Below, in pieces: positions 48,224 through 64,000 of a stretch of DNA of 64,000 nt (its first letter is position 1; every line of letters starts with the position of its first letter). The stretch spans positions 1,612,001 through 1,676,000 of the forward strand of contig NZ_CP041387.1 in NCBI RefSeq assembly GCF_007005445.1, read 5' to 3'. Origin of the DNA: Rhodopseudomonas palustris. Lineage in GTDB: Bacteria; Pseudomonadota; Alphaproteobacteria; Rhizobiales; Xanthobacteraceae. The notes below the pieces were generated by a model. It was not told the DNA's origin, did no database searches, and saw only the letters and a program-made list of their open reading frames with translations. The position numbers and the translations under genes were made by a program.

Positions 48224-50245
48224 TCAGTGATTAGCGGCGAGCCGCTTGGCCGCGAGGCGTTCGGCGTCGCATTTCGGGCAGAAGGCGTGTTCGCCTTCGA
48301 TGTAGCCGTGGGTTGGACAGATCGAGAAGGTCGGGGTCACCGTGACGTAAGGCAGCCGGAAGTTCTCCAGCGCGCGTCGCACCAGCTTCTTGCAAGCCTC
48401 GCCGGACGACAGCTTCGATCCCATGTAGAGATGCAGCACCGTCCCTCCGGTGTATTTGCGCTGCAGATCGTCCTGGCGTTCCAGCGCCTCGAACGGATCG
48501 TCGGTGAAGCCGACCGGAAGCTGACTTGAGTTGGTGTAGTACGGATTGTCCTCGGTGCCGGCCTGCAGGATTCCGGGCAAGCGCTTGCGGTCTTCCTTGG
48601 CGAACCGATAGGTCGTGCCTTCCGCTGGCGTGGCCTCGAGATTGTACAGATTGCCGGTCTGCTCTTGGAACGCGACGATCCTGGCGCGCACATGGTCGAG
48701 GACACGGACGGCGAAGCCGTGCCCCCACGGCGTCGCGATGGTCTCGCAGTCCGCGGTGAAGTTGCGGATCATTTCGTTGACGCCGTTGATGCCGACGGTC
48801 GAGAAATGGTTGCGCAGCGTGCCGAGATAGCGCTTCGAATAGGGAAACAGCCCGTCGTCCATGTAGCGCTGCACCACCTTGCGTTTGATCTCGAGGCTGG
48901 TGCGGGCGATGTCCAGCAGGGCATCGAGCGCGCGCAGCAGCCCCGCTTCGTCGCCGCGGTGCAGATGACCGAGCCGGGCGCAGTTGATCGTCACCACGCC
49001 GATCGAGCCGGTCTGCTCCGCGCTTCCGAACAGACCATTGCCGCGCTTCAACAGTTCGGTGAGATCGAGCTGCAGCCGACAGCACATCGACCGGATCATG
49101 TGCGGCTTCAGTTCCGAGTTGAGGAAGTTCTGGAAGTAGGGCAGGCCGTATTTCGCGGTCATCTCGAACAGCCGTTCGGCGTTCTCGCTGTCCCAGGGAA
49201 AATCCGGCGTGATGTTGTAGGTCGGGATCGGGAAGGTGAAGACGCGTCCTTTGGCGTCGCCCTTGGTCATGATCTCCATGTAGGCGCGGTTGATCATGTC
49301 CATTTCGGGCTGAAGCTCACCATAGGTGAAGTCCATCTCCTCGCCGCCGATCACCGGCACCTCGTCGCGCAGATCTTCCGGGCAGGTCCAGTCGAAGGTG
49401 AGGTTGGTGAACGGCGTCTGCGTGCCCCAGCGTGACGGGACGTTGAGGTTGTAGACCAGTTCCTGGATGCCCTGCAGCACGTCGGCGTAGCTCAGCCTGT
49501 CCTTGCGCAGGAACGGCGCGAGGTAGGTGTCGAACGAGCTGAACGCCTGGGCGCCGGCCCATTCGTTCTGCAGCGTGCCGAGAAAATTGACGATCTGTCC
49601 GATCGCGCTCGACAGATGCTTCGGCGGGCTGGCCTCGACCTTGCCGGGCACGCCGTTCAAGCCCTCGGTGAGCAACATGCGCAGCGACCAGCCGGCGCAG
49701 TAGCCGGACAGCATGTCGAGGTCGTGAATATGCAGGTCGCCGTCGCGATGGGCGCGGCCGACCTCCGGCGGATAGACGTGCGACAGCCAGTAGTTGGCGA
49801 CCACCTTGCCGGACAGATTGAGGACCAGGCCGCCGAGCGAATAGCCCTGGTTGGCGTTGGCGTTGACCCGCCAGTCGGTGCGATCGAGATATTCGTTGAT
49901 CGACGCGATCGCATCGACGGCGACTTTGCGGTCGTTGCGCGCCTGGGAGCGCTTCTCGCGATAGACGATGTAGGCCCGCGCGGTGGTCAGATGGTTCGCC
50001 GAGATCAGCACCTGCTCGACGATATCCTGCACCTGCTCGATCTGCGGCACGGCTCCGGCGAACCGGTGCGCAATGACCTTGACCGATTGACTGGTGAGAA
50101 GACCCGCTTCGAGTTCGCCGAACTCCCTCGTCGCCTGTCCGGCACGCGCGATCGCGGATCGGATCTTGGCACTGTCGAACGCCGCTTCAGCGCCGCTCCG
50201 CTTGATGATCGCTCGAGGAAGGTTGGTCTGGTCGGAAACAGGCAT
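48224..50245 (-). CDS. nrdD: NrdD, anaerobic class III ribonucleotide reductase large subunit lacking its glycyl-radical domain
   Basis: This is a 673-residue class III reductase. The ATP-cone is at the N-terminus (IIKRSGAEAAFDSAKIRSAI), the catalytic barrel follows (for example NVPSRWGTQTPFTN and the DLHIHDLD motif), and the chain ends at a zinc-ribbon-like CPTHGY...FCPKC. The expected C-terminal RVxGY glycyl-radical segment is missing from this chain and encoded separately downstream. It makes deoxynucleotides without oxygen. ATG 50245 follows GGGG; GTG 50251 would add two residues. A cobalamin riboswitch lies in its leader. Confidence 0.93.
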   Translation of the reverse strand: MPVSDQTNLPRAIIKRSGAEAAFDSAKIRSAIARAGQATREFGELEAGLLTSQSVKVIAHRFAGAVPQIEQVQDIVEQVLISANHLTTARAYIVYREKRSQARNDRKVAVDAIASINEYLDRTDWRVNANANQGYSLGGLVLNLSGKVVANYWLSHVYPPEVGRAHRDGDLHIHDLDMLSGYCAGWSLRMLLTEGLNGVPGKVEASPPKHLSSAIGQIVNFLGTLQNEWAGAQAFSSFDTYLAPFLRKDRLSYADVLQGIQELVYNLNVPSRWGTQTPFTNLTFDWTCPEDLRDEVPVIGGEEMDFTYGELQPEMDMINRAYMEIMTKGDAKGRVFTFPIPTYNITPDFPWDSENAERLFEMTAKYGLPYFQNFLNSELKPHMIRSMCCRLQLDLTELLKRGNGLFGSAEQTGSIGVVTINCARLGHLHRGDEAGLLRALDALLDIARTSLEIKRKVVQRYMDDGLFPYSKRYLGTLRNHFSTVGINGVNEMIRNFTADCETIATPWGHGFAVRVLDHVRARIVAFQEQTGNLYNLEATPAEGTTYRFAKEDRKRLPGILQAGTEDNPYYTNSSQLPVGFTDDPFEALERQDDLQRKYTGGTVLHLYMGSKLSSGEACKKLVRRALENFRLPYVTVTPTFSICPTHGYIEGEHAFCPKCDAERLAAKRLAANH

Positions 50246-50368
50246 CGGCACCCCGCGGGTCGAATTGCGGGCCGGGGTTCAGGCAGGCGCGTGCAAGAGT
50301 CGTACGGAGCGCCGTACGCACGGAAGCAAGCGACCCACCGGGACACCCCGCCCAGGGACGTTTGGTTG

Positions 50369-50547
50369 TTCGCGGCAGGTCTCCTGGCTTGCGGGTCGTC
50401 GCCTTCGTCTGCCTTCCCAGGATTGCTCCCAGTGGCCTGATGACGTCGGCTCGCCGCTGACAGTTGCGGGGGCAGCTCCGGCTTAGGCGGTAACGCCGCA
50501 CCGGATTCCCTCTTAGCCCTCGATTAAACGATTCGAGAGACCGCGAA
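50369..50547 (-). promoter_or_regulatory. Cobalamin riboswitch in the nrdD leader
   Basis: On the - strand the region shows GAGGGAATCCGGTG, GCTGCCCCCGCAACTGTC and AAGCCAGGAGACCTGCC in order, the B12-box riboswitch core. The closing stem TTCGCGG/CCGCGAA (50541-50547 with 50369-50375) confirms the limits. It sits about 120 bases before nrdD and should reduce class III enzyme expression when adenosylcobalamin is abundant. Confidence 0.93.
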
Positions 50548-50552
50548 TACAA

Positions 50553-50583
50553 TATGTAGTGCCCTAGCTGCCGTTCTTGTCAA
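50553..50583 (-). promoter_or_regulatory. Candidate sigma-70 promoter of nrdD
   Basis: On the - strand TTGACA at 50583-50578 and TACATA at 50558-50553 are 19 bases apart, just upstream of the riboswitch. The spacing is longer than the ideal 17, so this is tentative. It lies between the riboswitch and the degenerate end of the CRISPR array. Confidence 0.45.
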
Positions 50584-50606
50584 GCAGTCGATGTGTTATT
50601 GCTGCC

Positions 50607-58249
<7,643 letters not shown>

Positions 58250-58432
58250 TGCCGGACGATAACCGATTATCGCTGCAAGCAAAGTGAGCTGGCCGGCGCG
58301 AACCTCAGAGGAGGCGGGGAGGGATTGCGGGGAAAGCACGACGGGGGACGAAAACCGACTTGTGCGTCAGAGGCTTGTGCCGGCGCGAAGGTTCCGGGGG
58401 GCGGCGTGTGTGCTGGTGGTTCGCGCGTGCTG
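58250..58432 (-). promoter_or_regulatory. CRISPR leader
   Basis: This 183-base non-coding stretch between the end of cas2 and the first (newest) repeat is the expected leader: site of spacer integration and array promoter. It is GC-rich, and no promoter boxes could be fixed by eye. Confidence 0.7.
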
Positions 58433-58723
58433 TCAGACGATCAGCGGCTCGCCGAAATCGGTCGCCGGCTTGGCGCCGACGTGCTCGACGCGGCGGCGCC
58501 AGTTGGCGCCCAGATAATAATAGCGCAGGCTGTCGTGCTTCGGCGCGATCAGGCTTTCGAGCCGCGCGCGCAGCGCTGTCCATTGCGCCGGGTCGACTTC
58601 GATCTCGAACACCGAATATTGCACACGCTGTCCATAGTCCTGGCAGGCCCGGGCGACGCGCCGCAACCGCGCCTGACCGCCGGGCTCACTGGTTCGAACG
58701 TCGTAAGTCACGAGCACGAGCAT
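58433..58723 (-). CDS. cas2: Cas2, spacer-acquisition nuclease-fold protein
   Basis: This is a 96-residue Cas2 with the ferredoxin-like start MLVLVTYDVRTSEPGGQARL (Asp in YDV) and QYSVFEIEVDPAQWTAL. It forms the integration complex with Cas1. It is separated from cas1 by 120 bases, a wider gap than usual for this pair, and is the last cas gene before the leader. Confidence 0.95.
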   Translation of the reverse strand: MLVLVTYDVRTSEPGGQARLRRVARACQDYGQRVQYSVFEIEVDPAQWTALRARLESLIAPKHDSLRYYYLGANWRRRVEHVGAKPATDFGEPLIV

Positions 58724-58843
58724 CGCGGCACCTGTCGATCATACGCGCGATCAGCGATGGATTGGCCCGGCGCGCATCCGGGCGCGCTGGAATGAGGAGA
58801 CCGCTGCGCGGCGACGGCATCGCGTCTCGCTGTCGCCGGATCG

Positions 58844-59878
58844 CTACTTCCAGATGTAAGGCGGATAGGCATCGAGGTCGCCCCGCAAGTGTCGACTGAG
58901 CAATTGCGCCTGCAGATAGGGCACGAGGCCGAGCTGTGCAGTCTCTCCGAGAAACGGATGCTGCCGCTCTTCCTTCTTCCGGTCCTGCCAGGCGGTCAGG
59001 ACGGTCCGCCGGCCGTCGTCGGTCAAGAGCGTCGCGCCGCCGTCCTGTGTTTCGAAATCGCGCGGCCGAAGCTGCCGACGGTTGATCAGCGACAGCGCCA
59101 GCCGGTCCGCCAGCACCGGCCGCAGTTCCTCCATCAGGTCGAGGGCGAGACTCGGGCGTCCGGGACGATCGCGATGCAGAAATCCGACGGCTGGATCCAG
59201 CCCGACAGCCTCGGCGGCGCTGCGACAGTCGTGTGTCAGCAGTACGTAGATGAAAGACAGCACCGCGTTGACGGCGTCGCGCGGCGGCCTCCGGCTGCGG
59301 CCGCCAAACTGCATCTCCGGATCGGTCACCCGGATCAGGCTGCCGAACACCGAGAAGTAACCGAACGCGGCTTCGCCCTCGGCGCCGCGCAGGGCTTCGA
59401 CGTCGAGATCGGTCATGCCGACGCGGCGCAGGATGCCGGCGAGGCGATCGACGACGGCTTCGATACGGCTGCGCAGGCCGACGGCCATCTCCTCGCCGTA
59501 GTCTCGCAGCGACCGCTGAAGCACCGTGCGCTGATTGGCGACCTTGGCCGAGACGAAGCTGCGCACGATGTCGGTCGGCCGCTCGGAGACGCGATACTGG
59601 GCGCGGCGCAACAGCACGTTGCCGCTCACCGGGCCTTCGATGCGGGCCTGAAAGCGGCCGGCGCGGTCGAGCAGCACGATGGTGATGCCGCGTGCCGCCA
59701 GCGCCTGAATCAGCGGCGGCGACACGTAAACGCCGCCGAACACCACCACCGAGGCCAGCATGTGGAACGGCACCCGCGCGCGCTCCTCGCTCTCCACTTC
59801 GGCCACGAGGTTTTCGCCGTCCTTGCGCAGCGACGCGCCCTCGGTGGTGACGTACAGCGTGTTGAGCAGCTTCTTCAC
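58844..59878 (-). CDS. cas1: Cas1, spacer integrase
   Basis: This is a 344-residue type I-C Cas1. It starts MKKLLNTLYVTTEGASLRKD from a GTG at 59878, which overlaps the cas4 stop (GTGA). The catalytic site is indicated by Glu near EGEAAFGYFSVFG, and by His and Asp in FLHRDRPGRPSLALDLMEELR. It integrates new spacers with Cas2 and is expected to work with Cas4 for PAM selection. A much longer open frame upstream of the GTG is an antisense-type extension and was not used. Confidence 0.95.
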   Translation of the reverse strand: MKKLLNTLYVTTEGASLRKDGENLVAEVESEERARVPFHMLASVVVFGGVYVSPPLIQALAARGITIVLLDRAGRFQARIEGPVSGNVLLRRAQYRVSERPTDIVRSFVSAKVANQRTVLQRSLRDYGEEMAVGLRSRIEAVVDRLAGILRRVGMTDLDVEALRGAEGEAAFGYFSVFGSLIRVTDPEMQFGGRSRRPPRDAVNAVLSFIYVLLTHDCRSAAEAVGLDPAVGFLHRDRPGRPSLALDLMEELRPVLADRLALSLINRRQLRPRDFETQDGGATLLTDDGRRTVLTAWQDRKKEERQHPFLGETAQLGLVPYLQAQLLSRHLRGDLDAYPPYIWK

Positions 59879-60546
59879 GGCAACTCGCCTCCGGGCGCAT
59901 CGGCGAGGGAAGCGGCGATCGCCCGCCGGCGGAATTCGGCGGCGGAGGTTCGCGTCAGCTTCGGCCGGCACAGCTCGATCAGCGAGCAGGCGTTGCAGCG
60001 GTCGGCGCGATAGCTTGCCGGCGGGGTCGCGCCGGCCGCGATCAGCGCGGCAAAATCGCAGGCGACCTGCTCGGTCAGTCGCCGGAGCTCGGCATCGAAC
60101 GGCACGCCGACGCGGCGGCGCGTGGTGGCGTAGAACAATGCGCCCTCGGGGACCGCGCGGCCGGTCATCTCTTCCAGACACAAGGCCTGGGCACAAAGCT
60201 GGACTTCGTCGGCGCGGTGCAGCTTGGCCTTGCCGCGCTTGTATTCGACCGGAAACGCCGTCTCGCCGTCCGGCCCATCCCGGAATTCGACCAGATCGGC
60301 GGTGCCGGCGAGGTTCAGCCGGCGGCATGCCAGCGGCATCGCGCTGACCCGGCGCACGGCGCCGCGGCGGTGGTCGGCAGCCTCGTGCACGGTGTCGTGC
60401 AGCACGCGCCCTTCGGCGGTGAACCGGTTTTCCTCCCACATCCGCTCGATGTGGATCAACGCCGCCTGGCGCAGGCAATACACCGCGTGCTGCAGCGCCG
60501 ACAGCGGGATCGGCTCGTCGAGCTCGGGTGCGGTGATCGCCGGCAT
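59875..60546 (-). CDS. cas4: Cas4, PAM-selecting exonuclease
   Basis: This is a 223-residue Cas4 of the RecB-like nuclease fold. The N-terminal Cys24 (YCLRQ) and C-terminal cysteines (DRCNACSLIELC) fit the Fe-S cluster. The nuclease residues include GRVLHDTVHE and FPVEYKRGK, with Glu and Lys. In type I-C it processes prespacer ends with Cas1-Cas2. It starts 17 bases after cas7. Confidence 0.94.
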   Translation of the reverse strand: MPAITAPELDEPIPLSALQHAVYCLRQAALIHIERMWEENRFTAEGRVLHDTVHEAADHRRGAVRRVSAMPLACRRLNLAGTADLVEFRDGPDGETAFPVEYKRGKAKLHRADEVQLCAQALCLEEMTGRAVPEGALFYATTRRRVGVPFDAELRRLTEQVACDFAALIAAGATPPASYRADRCNACSLIELCRPKLTRTSAAEFRRRAIAASLADAPGGELP

Positions 60547-60562
60547 CGTCGGGCGGCGCCGA

Positions 60563-61513
60563 TCAGAACAGCTCGACCACCTCGATTCCGTCCGGCAGGC
60601 CGTCGCGCCTGATCGTCACCTCGTAGTCGCCGTACTGCCGCGCCGGCTTGTAATTGTCGAGGCGGGGATCGCCCGGCCTGATCAGATCCTCGCCGACGCG
60701 GCGCCAGACTTCGACGCGGTCGAACAGCGCCTGGGCATGGGCATTGCCGAGCGCCGATGCGTGTTTGAAGGCGATGCCGCGCCGCGACACCATCTCGCCC
60801 CGCGCTGCGGAGCGATCATGCTCGAACATCACCGACAGCGATGTGAACAGATGGTCGAGGTCGTCCTGGCTGAAGCCGGTGCGCTCGGCGAGCTTGGCAT
60901 TGACGAAGATGTGGGCGCGATACAGGCCGTAAGGCACGATGTGCTTGCGGCCCATGGTGCGGTTCTCGGTGCGCTCGTCGTCACCGCCGGCCTTGTCGCG
61001 CTCCGCCTTTTCCTTTTCGTTGGTCGCGGCCATGCGGGTGATCGAGATTTCGAGTGGCAGGATCGGCTCGATCGAGGTCGCAAACGTCACCTGCACCGGG
61101 CCGCGCACCTGACCGGCATTGATGCCGGTGCTCATCACGGCGCCGAAGCTGCGGACGTCGAAGAAATTGTCGCACATGAATTTGGTGATCGCGCGCGCTT
61201 CGTCGTCGTTTTGCGGATTGAGCTTGTCCTTGGAAGATTTGTCGCCGTCGCCGCGGATCGCCTTGTAAGCCTCACGGTGCTTTTCGTTCAGGATCGAGCC
61301 TTCCTGCACATAGATGCGGTAGCCCGGCTGGTCGCCCTTGGCGAGCTCGGTGTAGTTGCGGATCTTGCGCTTGAGGCAGACGTCGGTGACCAGGCCGAAA
61401 TTGGTCTCGGGATCGATCCGCGGCAGATTGCCGGCATCGGGATCGCCGTTGGGGTTGCCGCGGGTGACGTCGAACAGGAAAACGATATCATAGCGATTGG
61501 CGAGCGGGCTCAT
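60563..61513 (-). CDS. cas7c: Cas7 (Csd2), Cascade backbone
   Basis: This is a 316-residue Cas7 of the I-C (Csd2) family, with the RAMP-like start NRYDIVFLFDVTRGNPNGDPDAGNLPR and the segment DVRSFGAVMSTG. Multiple copies line the crRNA in the interference complex. Its start overlaps cas8c by 4 bases. Confidence 0.95.
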   Translation of the reverse strand: MSPLANRYDIVFLFDVTRGNPNGDPDAGNLPRIDPETNFGLVTDVCLKRKIRNYTELAKGDQPGYRIYVQEGSILNEKHREAYKAIRGDGDKSSKDKLNPQNDDEARAITKFMCDNFFDVRSFGAVMSTGINAGQVRGPVQVTFATSIEPILPLEISITRMAATNEKEKAERDKAGGDDERTENRTMGRKHIVPYGLYRAHIFVNAKLAERTGFSQDDLDHLFTSLSVMFEHDRSAARGEMVSRRGIAFKHASALGNAHAQALFDRVEVWRRVGEDLIRPGDPRLDNYKPARQYGDYEVTIRRDGLPDGIEVVELF

Positions 61514-63270
61514 GCGGCAATCTCCGGAGCGGCAGTATCGGGGGACTCGGATGTTCGGAAATACTTGTTGCGCTGGTGGTAATAGCCGAGGGCGAACAGC
61601 GCCTGGCTCTTGTCGGACAGGCTGGCGGGAAACGGATCACTGTCGGGCTCCATCATGTCCATGACGGAGCCGACGTCCTTTTCCAGGTTGACGCGGTGGC
61701 CCGGCCGCAGCTTGCCGATCTTCGACAGGTGATTGCCGGCGCCGGCGGCGAGCAGGGCGAATACCTTGCGCGGCTGCGCCGCCGCCGCGCCGTAGAACTT
61801 GTCGCGGATGGTCGCATTGACGTTGCGCCCGAGCGCGGCGGTCTGGATCTGCTCATAGACGGCGAACAGCCGCCCGAGCAAATAGCCTTGGTCTTTGCAA
61901 TTCAGATCGAGCGCCACCGGGGTGTTCTCCATGCCGAAATTTCTGATCAGGATCGACTTCATCAGGCCGACGCGCAGCGCGCTGACGTCGTGGTCGGCGC
62001 GCAGCCGCATGATCAGCGACGACAGCAACGTCAGCGGGTAGGGCGTGTCGGTGAGGATCGCGCGCAGCCAGTCGCCGGCGAGATTGGGCGGGATGTTCTC
62101 GCTCTTGCGCAGCACCGCGGTCTCGATCAGGTAGCGCCACAGCGACGGCGACGGCTCGCGCGGCGGCGGATCGATGCGAAGGCGCGCGAGGTGGCGCAGG
62201 TAGCGAACGGCAATGACGTCGAAATCGTCCTCGACGTAGAACCGCACCGACAGCCGCGCCGCGTTCGGCGCCAACCCGAGCACATAGAAACGAACGCCGG
62301 GCGGCAGGTCGGGCTTCAGATCGCTGATCGGCCGGCCTTGCGCGACCTTTTCCAGGATCGCGCCGACCTTCTTGGATTCGGTGTTTTCGTCCACGGCGAA
62401 CAGCGAGGCGAACATCTGTTCGGCGGTGTCGGCCGAGGCCTGGTCCGATGCCTCGGCCCAGAACACGGTGGATGCATCGCCGACCTGAATGCGATGACCG
62501 CTGCCGCGATCGAGAAAGCGATTGAGCACCGAGGTGTAGGCGAAGGCGGCGGCTTCCGAGATCGGTGCGTTGGCGCCTTGGTCGTGGCCGTAGGAGGTGA
62601 AGGCGTCGAGATTGAACGACACGATCGAAGCGCCGGAGGATTGCGCGCCCCACACGCCCTTGATGGCGGGATGCAGCCGCGCCAGCGGGGCACGTTCGCC
62701 GGACACCAGACAGATCGCCTCGGTCTTGTCGCTGCCCGCCATCAGCCGTGCCCACAGCGCGCGCGCCGCGGGGCGGTCGTGCAGATAGATGTTGCGCAGG
62801 CGCTCGGTTTCCAGCGCGAACACCACATTCTGGTCCTTGATCTCTTCGGACCAGCCCCATTCCGCGAAACGCTCCGGCGTCCAGGCCTCAAGAAAGCGCA
62901 GCAGGGCTTGCAGGCCTTCATCAGTGCTGCCGGCCAGCCAGGCTTGATGCTGGTCGCGGAAGGCCTGATGTTCCTGCGCTGTGCGCTTGCCTTCGCCGGT
63001 GGTGACACCGAGCACATAGGCGGTCTTGTCCCACAGGAAATTCGGTGCAACGCCCGACGTGCGCTTGATCGGCTGCGGAACGGCCAATTGTCTTGCGGTC
63101 TTCTTGCGACCTTCGCCGAGACGAAGATCGATCGGCGCGCCGGCCACCGTGCCGTCGGCGTTCAGCGGGATGACGAAGGCGATGTTCTGCTGCGAGTATC
63201 CGAACGGTGGTACCTCGCCGCGCTGGGCCATTCGATCATAGGCGCGGACGAGGGCCGCCAGCGCACTCAT
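61510..63270 (-). CDS. cas8c: Cas8c (Csd1), Cascade large subunit
   Basis: This is a 586-residue Csd1-family large subunit, which recognises the PAM and recruits Cas3. Family features include FLWDKTAYVLGVTTGEGKR in the first quarter, ICLVSGERAPLARLHPAIKGV and SFNLDAFTSYGHDQGANAPIS in the middle. In type I-C its gene also yields a small Cas11-like product from an internal start; the C-terminal half here contains Met codons that could serve, but no clear internal ribosome site was fixed. It overlaps cas5 by 4 bases. Confidence 0.94.
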   Translation of the reverse strand: MSALAALVRAYDRMAQRGEVPPFGYSQQNIAFVIPLNADGTVAGAPIDLRLGEGRKKTARQLAVPQPIKRTSGVAPNFLWDKTAYVLGVTTGEGKRTAQEHQAFRDQHQAWLAGSTDEGLQALLRFLEAWTPERFAEWGWSEEIKDQNVVFALETERLRNIYLHDRPAARALWARLMAGSDKTEAICLVSGERAPLARLHPAIKGVWGAQSSGASIVSFNLDAFTSYGHDQGANAPISEAAAFAYTSVLNRFLDRGSGHRIQVGDASTVFWAEASDQASADTAEQMFASLFAVDENTESKKVGAILEKVAQGRPISDLKPDLPPGVRFYVLGLAPNAARLSVRFYVEDDFDVIAVRYLRHLARLRIDPPPREPSPSLWRYLIETAVLRKSENIPPNLAGDWLRAILTDTPYPLTLLSSLIMRLRADHDVSALRVGLMKSILIRNFGMENTPVALDLNCKDQGYLLGRLFAVYEQIQTAALGRNVNATIRDKFYGAAAAQPRKVFALLAAGAGNHLSKIGKLRPGHRVNLEKDVGSVMDMMEPDSDPFPASLSDKSQALFALGYYHQRNKYFRTSESPDTAAPEIAA

Positions 63271-63962
63271 CGTCGCAGCTCCGGCGATCCTGGCGGCGGC
63301 ACTTTCACCACCCCATCGACGAGCGTCGCCCGGAACAGGATCGAGCCGCGGTCGCCGCCGTGATTGATGTCGTAGAGCATGAAGCCGAGATCGCGTGGTG
63401 TGCCGAAGCCAAGCGCGGCGGTGCGATCTTGGTTGTCGGGCTGCGGCAGCGCTTGATCAGGTTCGAGCAACGCAAAGGTCGCCGGAAATTCGCGGGCGCC
63501 GAGGCAGGGCTGATGAAACGACTGTCCCTTGCGGGCGCGGCGGTTGAACGTGTCGAGGTGTTTGGCCTCGTTGTCGTCCGGTCCCGCCTTGGCGGTCATT
63601 TCGAAATGCGCACAGATCACATAGTCGACGTCCGACAGCAGCGTCGCGGCGCGTTGCTGCCGATTGTCCTCGACGATCAGCGCAAGGTCGCCGATGTCGC
63701 CGCTCTTCATCGCCTTGCGGATCGACGCCACCGGCGCTTTGGCGCCGACCTCGTTGCGGCGGATCGACTGGAAGCGGATCGGCTTGAGGACGTGGATCTC
63801 GTCGATCACCCAGCGGATCGCCGGCTTCCAGTGGATCGCTTCGAGAATGCCGCGGGCGGCGGACGGCGTCATCACATCATAGGAGACGCGCTCGACCTTC
63901 ATCTCAGGCCGTGTGAACAACGCCCAGCGCCCCTTAACGCGAAGGCGAATCCCATACGCCAT
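63267..63962 (-). CDS. cas5c: Cas5d, crRNA-processing endonuclease of type I-C
   Basis: This is a 231-residue Cas5 of the I-C type, which in this subtype replaces Cas6 and cuts the precursor crRNA. The RAMP start is MAYGIRLRVKGRWALFTRPEMKVERVSYDVMTPSAARGILEAI, followed by the conserved WKPAIRW. It is the first cas gene in the window, and only about 38 bases remain to the right edge, so cas3, which normally precedes it, would lie outside. Confidence 0.94.
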   Translation of the reverse strand: MAYGIRLRVKGRWALFTRPEMKVERVSYDVMTPSAARGILEAIHWKPAIRWVIDEIHVLKPIRFQSIRRNEVGAKAPVASIRKAMKSGDIGDLALIVEDNRQQRAATLLSDVDYVICAHFEMTAKAGPDDNEAKHLDTFNRRARKGQSFHQPCLGAREFPATFALLEPDQALPQPDNQDRTAALGFGTPRDLGFMLYDINHGGDRGSILFRATLVDGVVKVPPPGSPELRR

Positions 63963-64000
63963 ACTTCACCCCGAACCACAACCCAGCATTGTGATAGTGC

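Noticed and set aside
48206..48226. Frameshift or sequencing error joining nrdD to the small glycyl-radical frame
   Set aside because: The stop is followed by a good ribosome site and an ATG, and the nrdD chain ends normally after its zinc motif, so two genes are more likely.

Overview
The window looks like a chromosome segment of a purple non-sulfur alphaproteobacterium, most likely Rhodopseudomonas palustris or a close relative. The basis is the high GC content, a complete Sox thiosulfate-oxidation locus, an iron-only (Anf) nitrogenase cluster next to draT, and familiar Rhodopseudomonas-type gene neighbourhoods. The species is inferred from gene content only; no database search was possible.

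Layout. (1) 1-9.6 kb: a ferric-siderophore uptake operon on the + strand, with two TonB-dependent receptors, a periplasmic-type esterase, a FecB/FecCD/FecE-type ABC transporter and a siderophore-interacting flavin reductase with a His-rich tail. (2) 10-28 kb: a sulfur-oxidation island. It holds three YeeE/YedE (TsuA-like) transporters, a secreted DsrE-like protein, an ArsR-family persulfide-sensor-type repressor, SoxS/V/W redox maintenance proteins, soxA-soxX-glcG diverging from soxYZBCD, a small cytochrome c and two flavocytochrome c sulfide dehydrogenase flavoproteins. An IS110-family element sits inside a palindromic repeat in the middle of this island. (3) 28-37 kb: a BaeSR-like two-component system, a small secreted His/Asp-rich protein, and a tripartite RND efflux operon whose upstream region carries three TCTCCA motifs spaced exactly 11 bp apart. 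(4) 36.8-47 kb: a GNAT protein, draT, and on the - strand anfA followed by anfHDGK, anfO, a gamma-glutamylcyclotransferase-like gene and an Anf3-like gene. A textbook sigma-54 promoter precedes anfH. (5) 47.4-50.6 kb: an anaerobic class III ribonucleotide reductase operon (nrdD, a separate 63-residue glycyl-radical domain, nrdG) preceded by a cobalamin riboswitch. (6) 50.6-64 kb: a type I-C CRISPR-Cas locus with 115 perfect repeats plus one degenerate terminal repeat, then cas2, cas1, cas4, cas7, cas8c and cas5 (all - strand). cas3 is presumably just beyond the right edge.

How it fits together. Anaerobic phototrophic life links most of it: thiosulfate and sulfide as electron donors (Sox, FCSD), molybdenum-independent nitrogen fixation with ADP-ribosylation control (Anf, DraT), oxygen-sensitive dNTP synthesis turned down when B12 is present (riboswitch plus class III RNR), and high-affinity iron capture to feed the Fe-rich enzymes. 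The observations most worth following up are the split NrdD, the IS110 inserted in a palindrome with room for a bridge RNA, the BaeR-like triple box, the second FCSD flavoprotein that lacks the FAD-linking cysteine, and the four exactly duplicated, non-adjacent CRISPR spacers.
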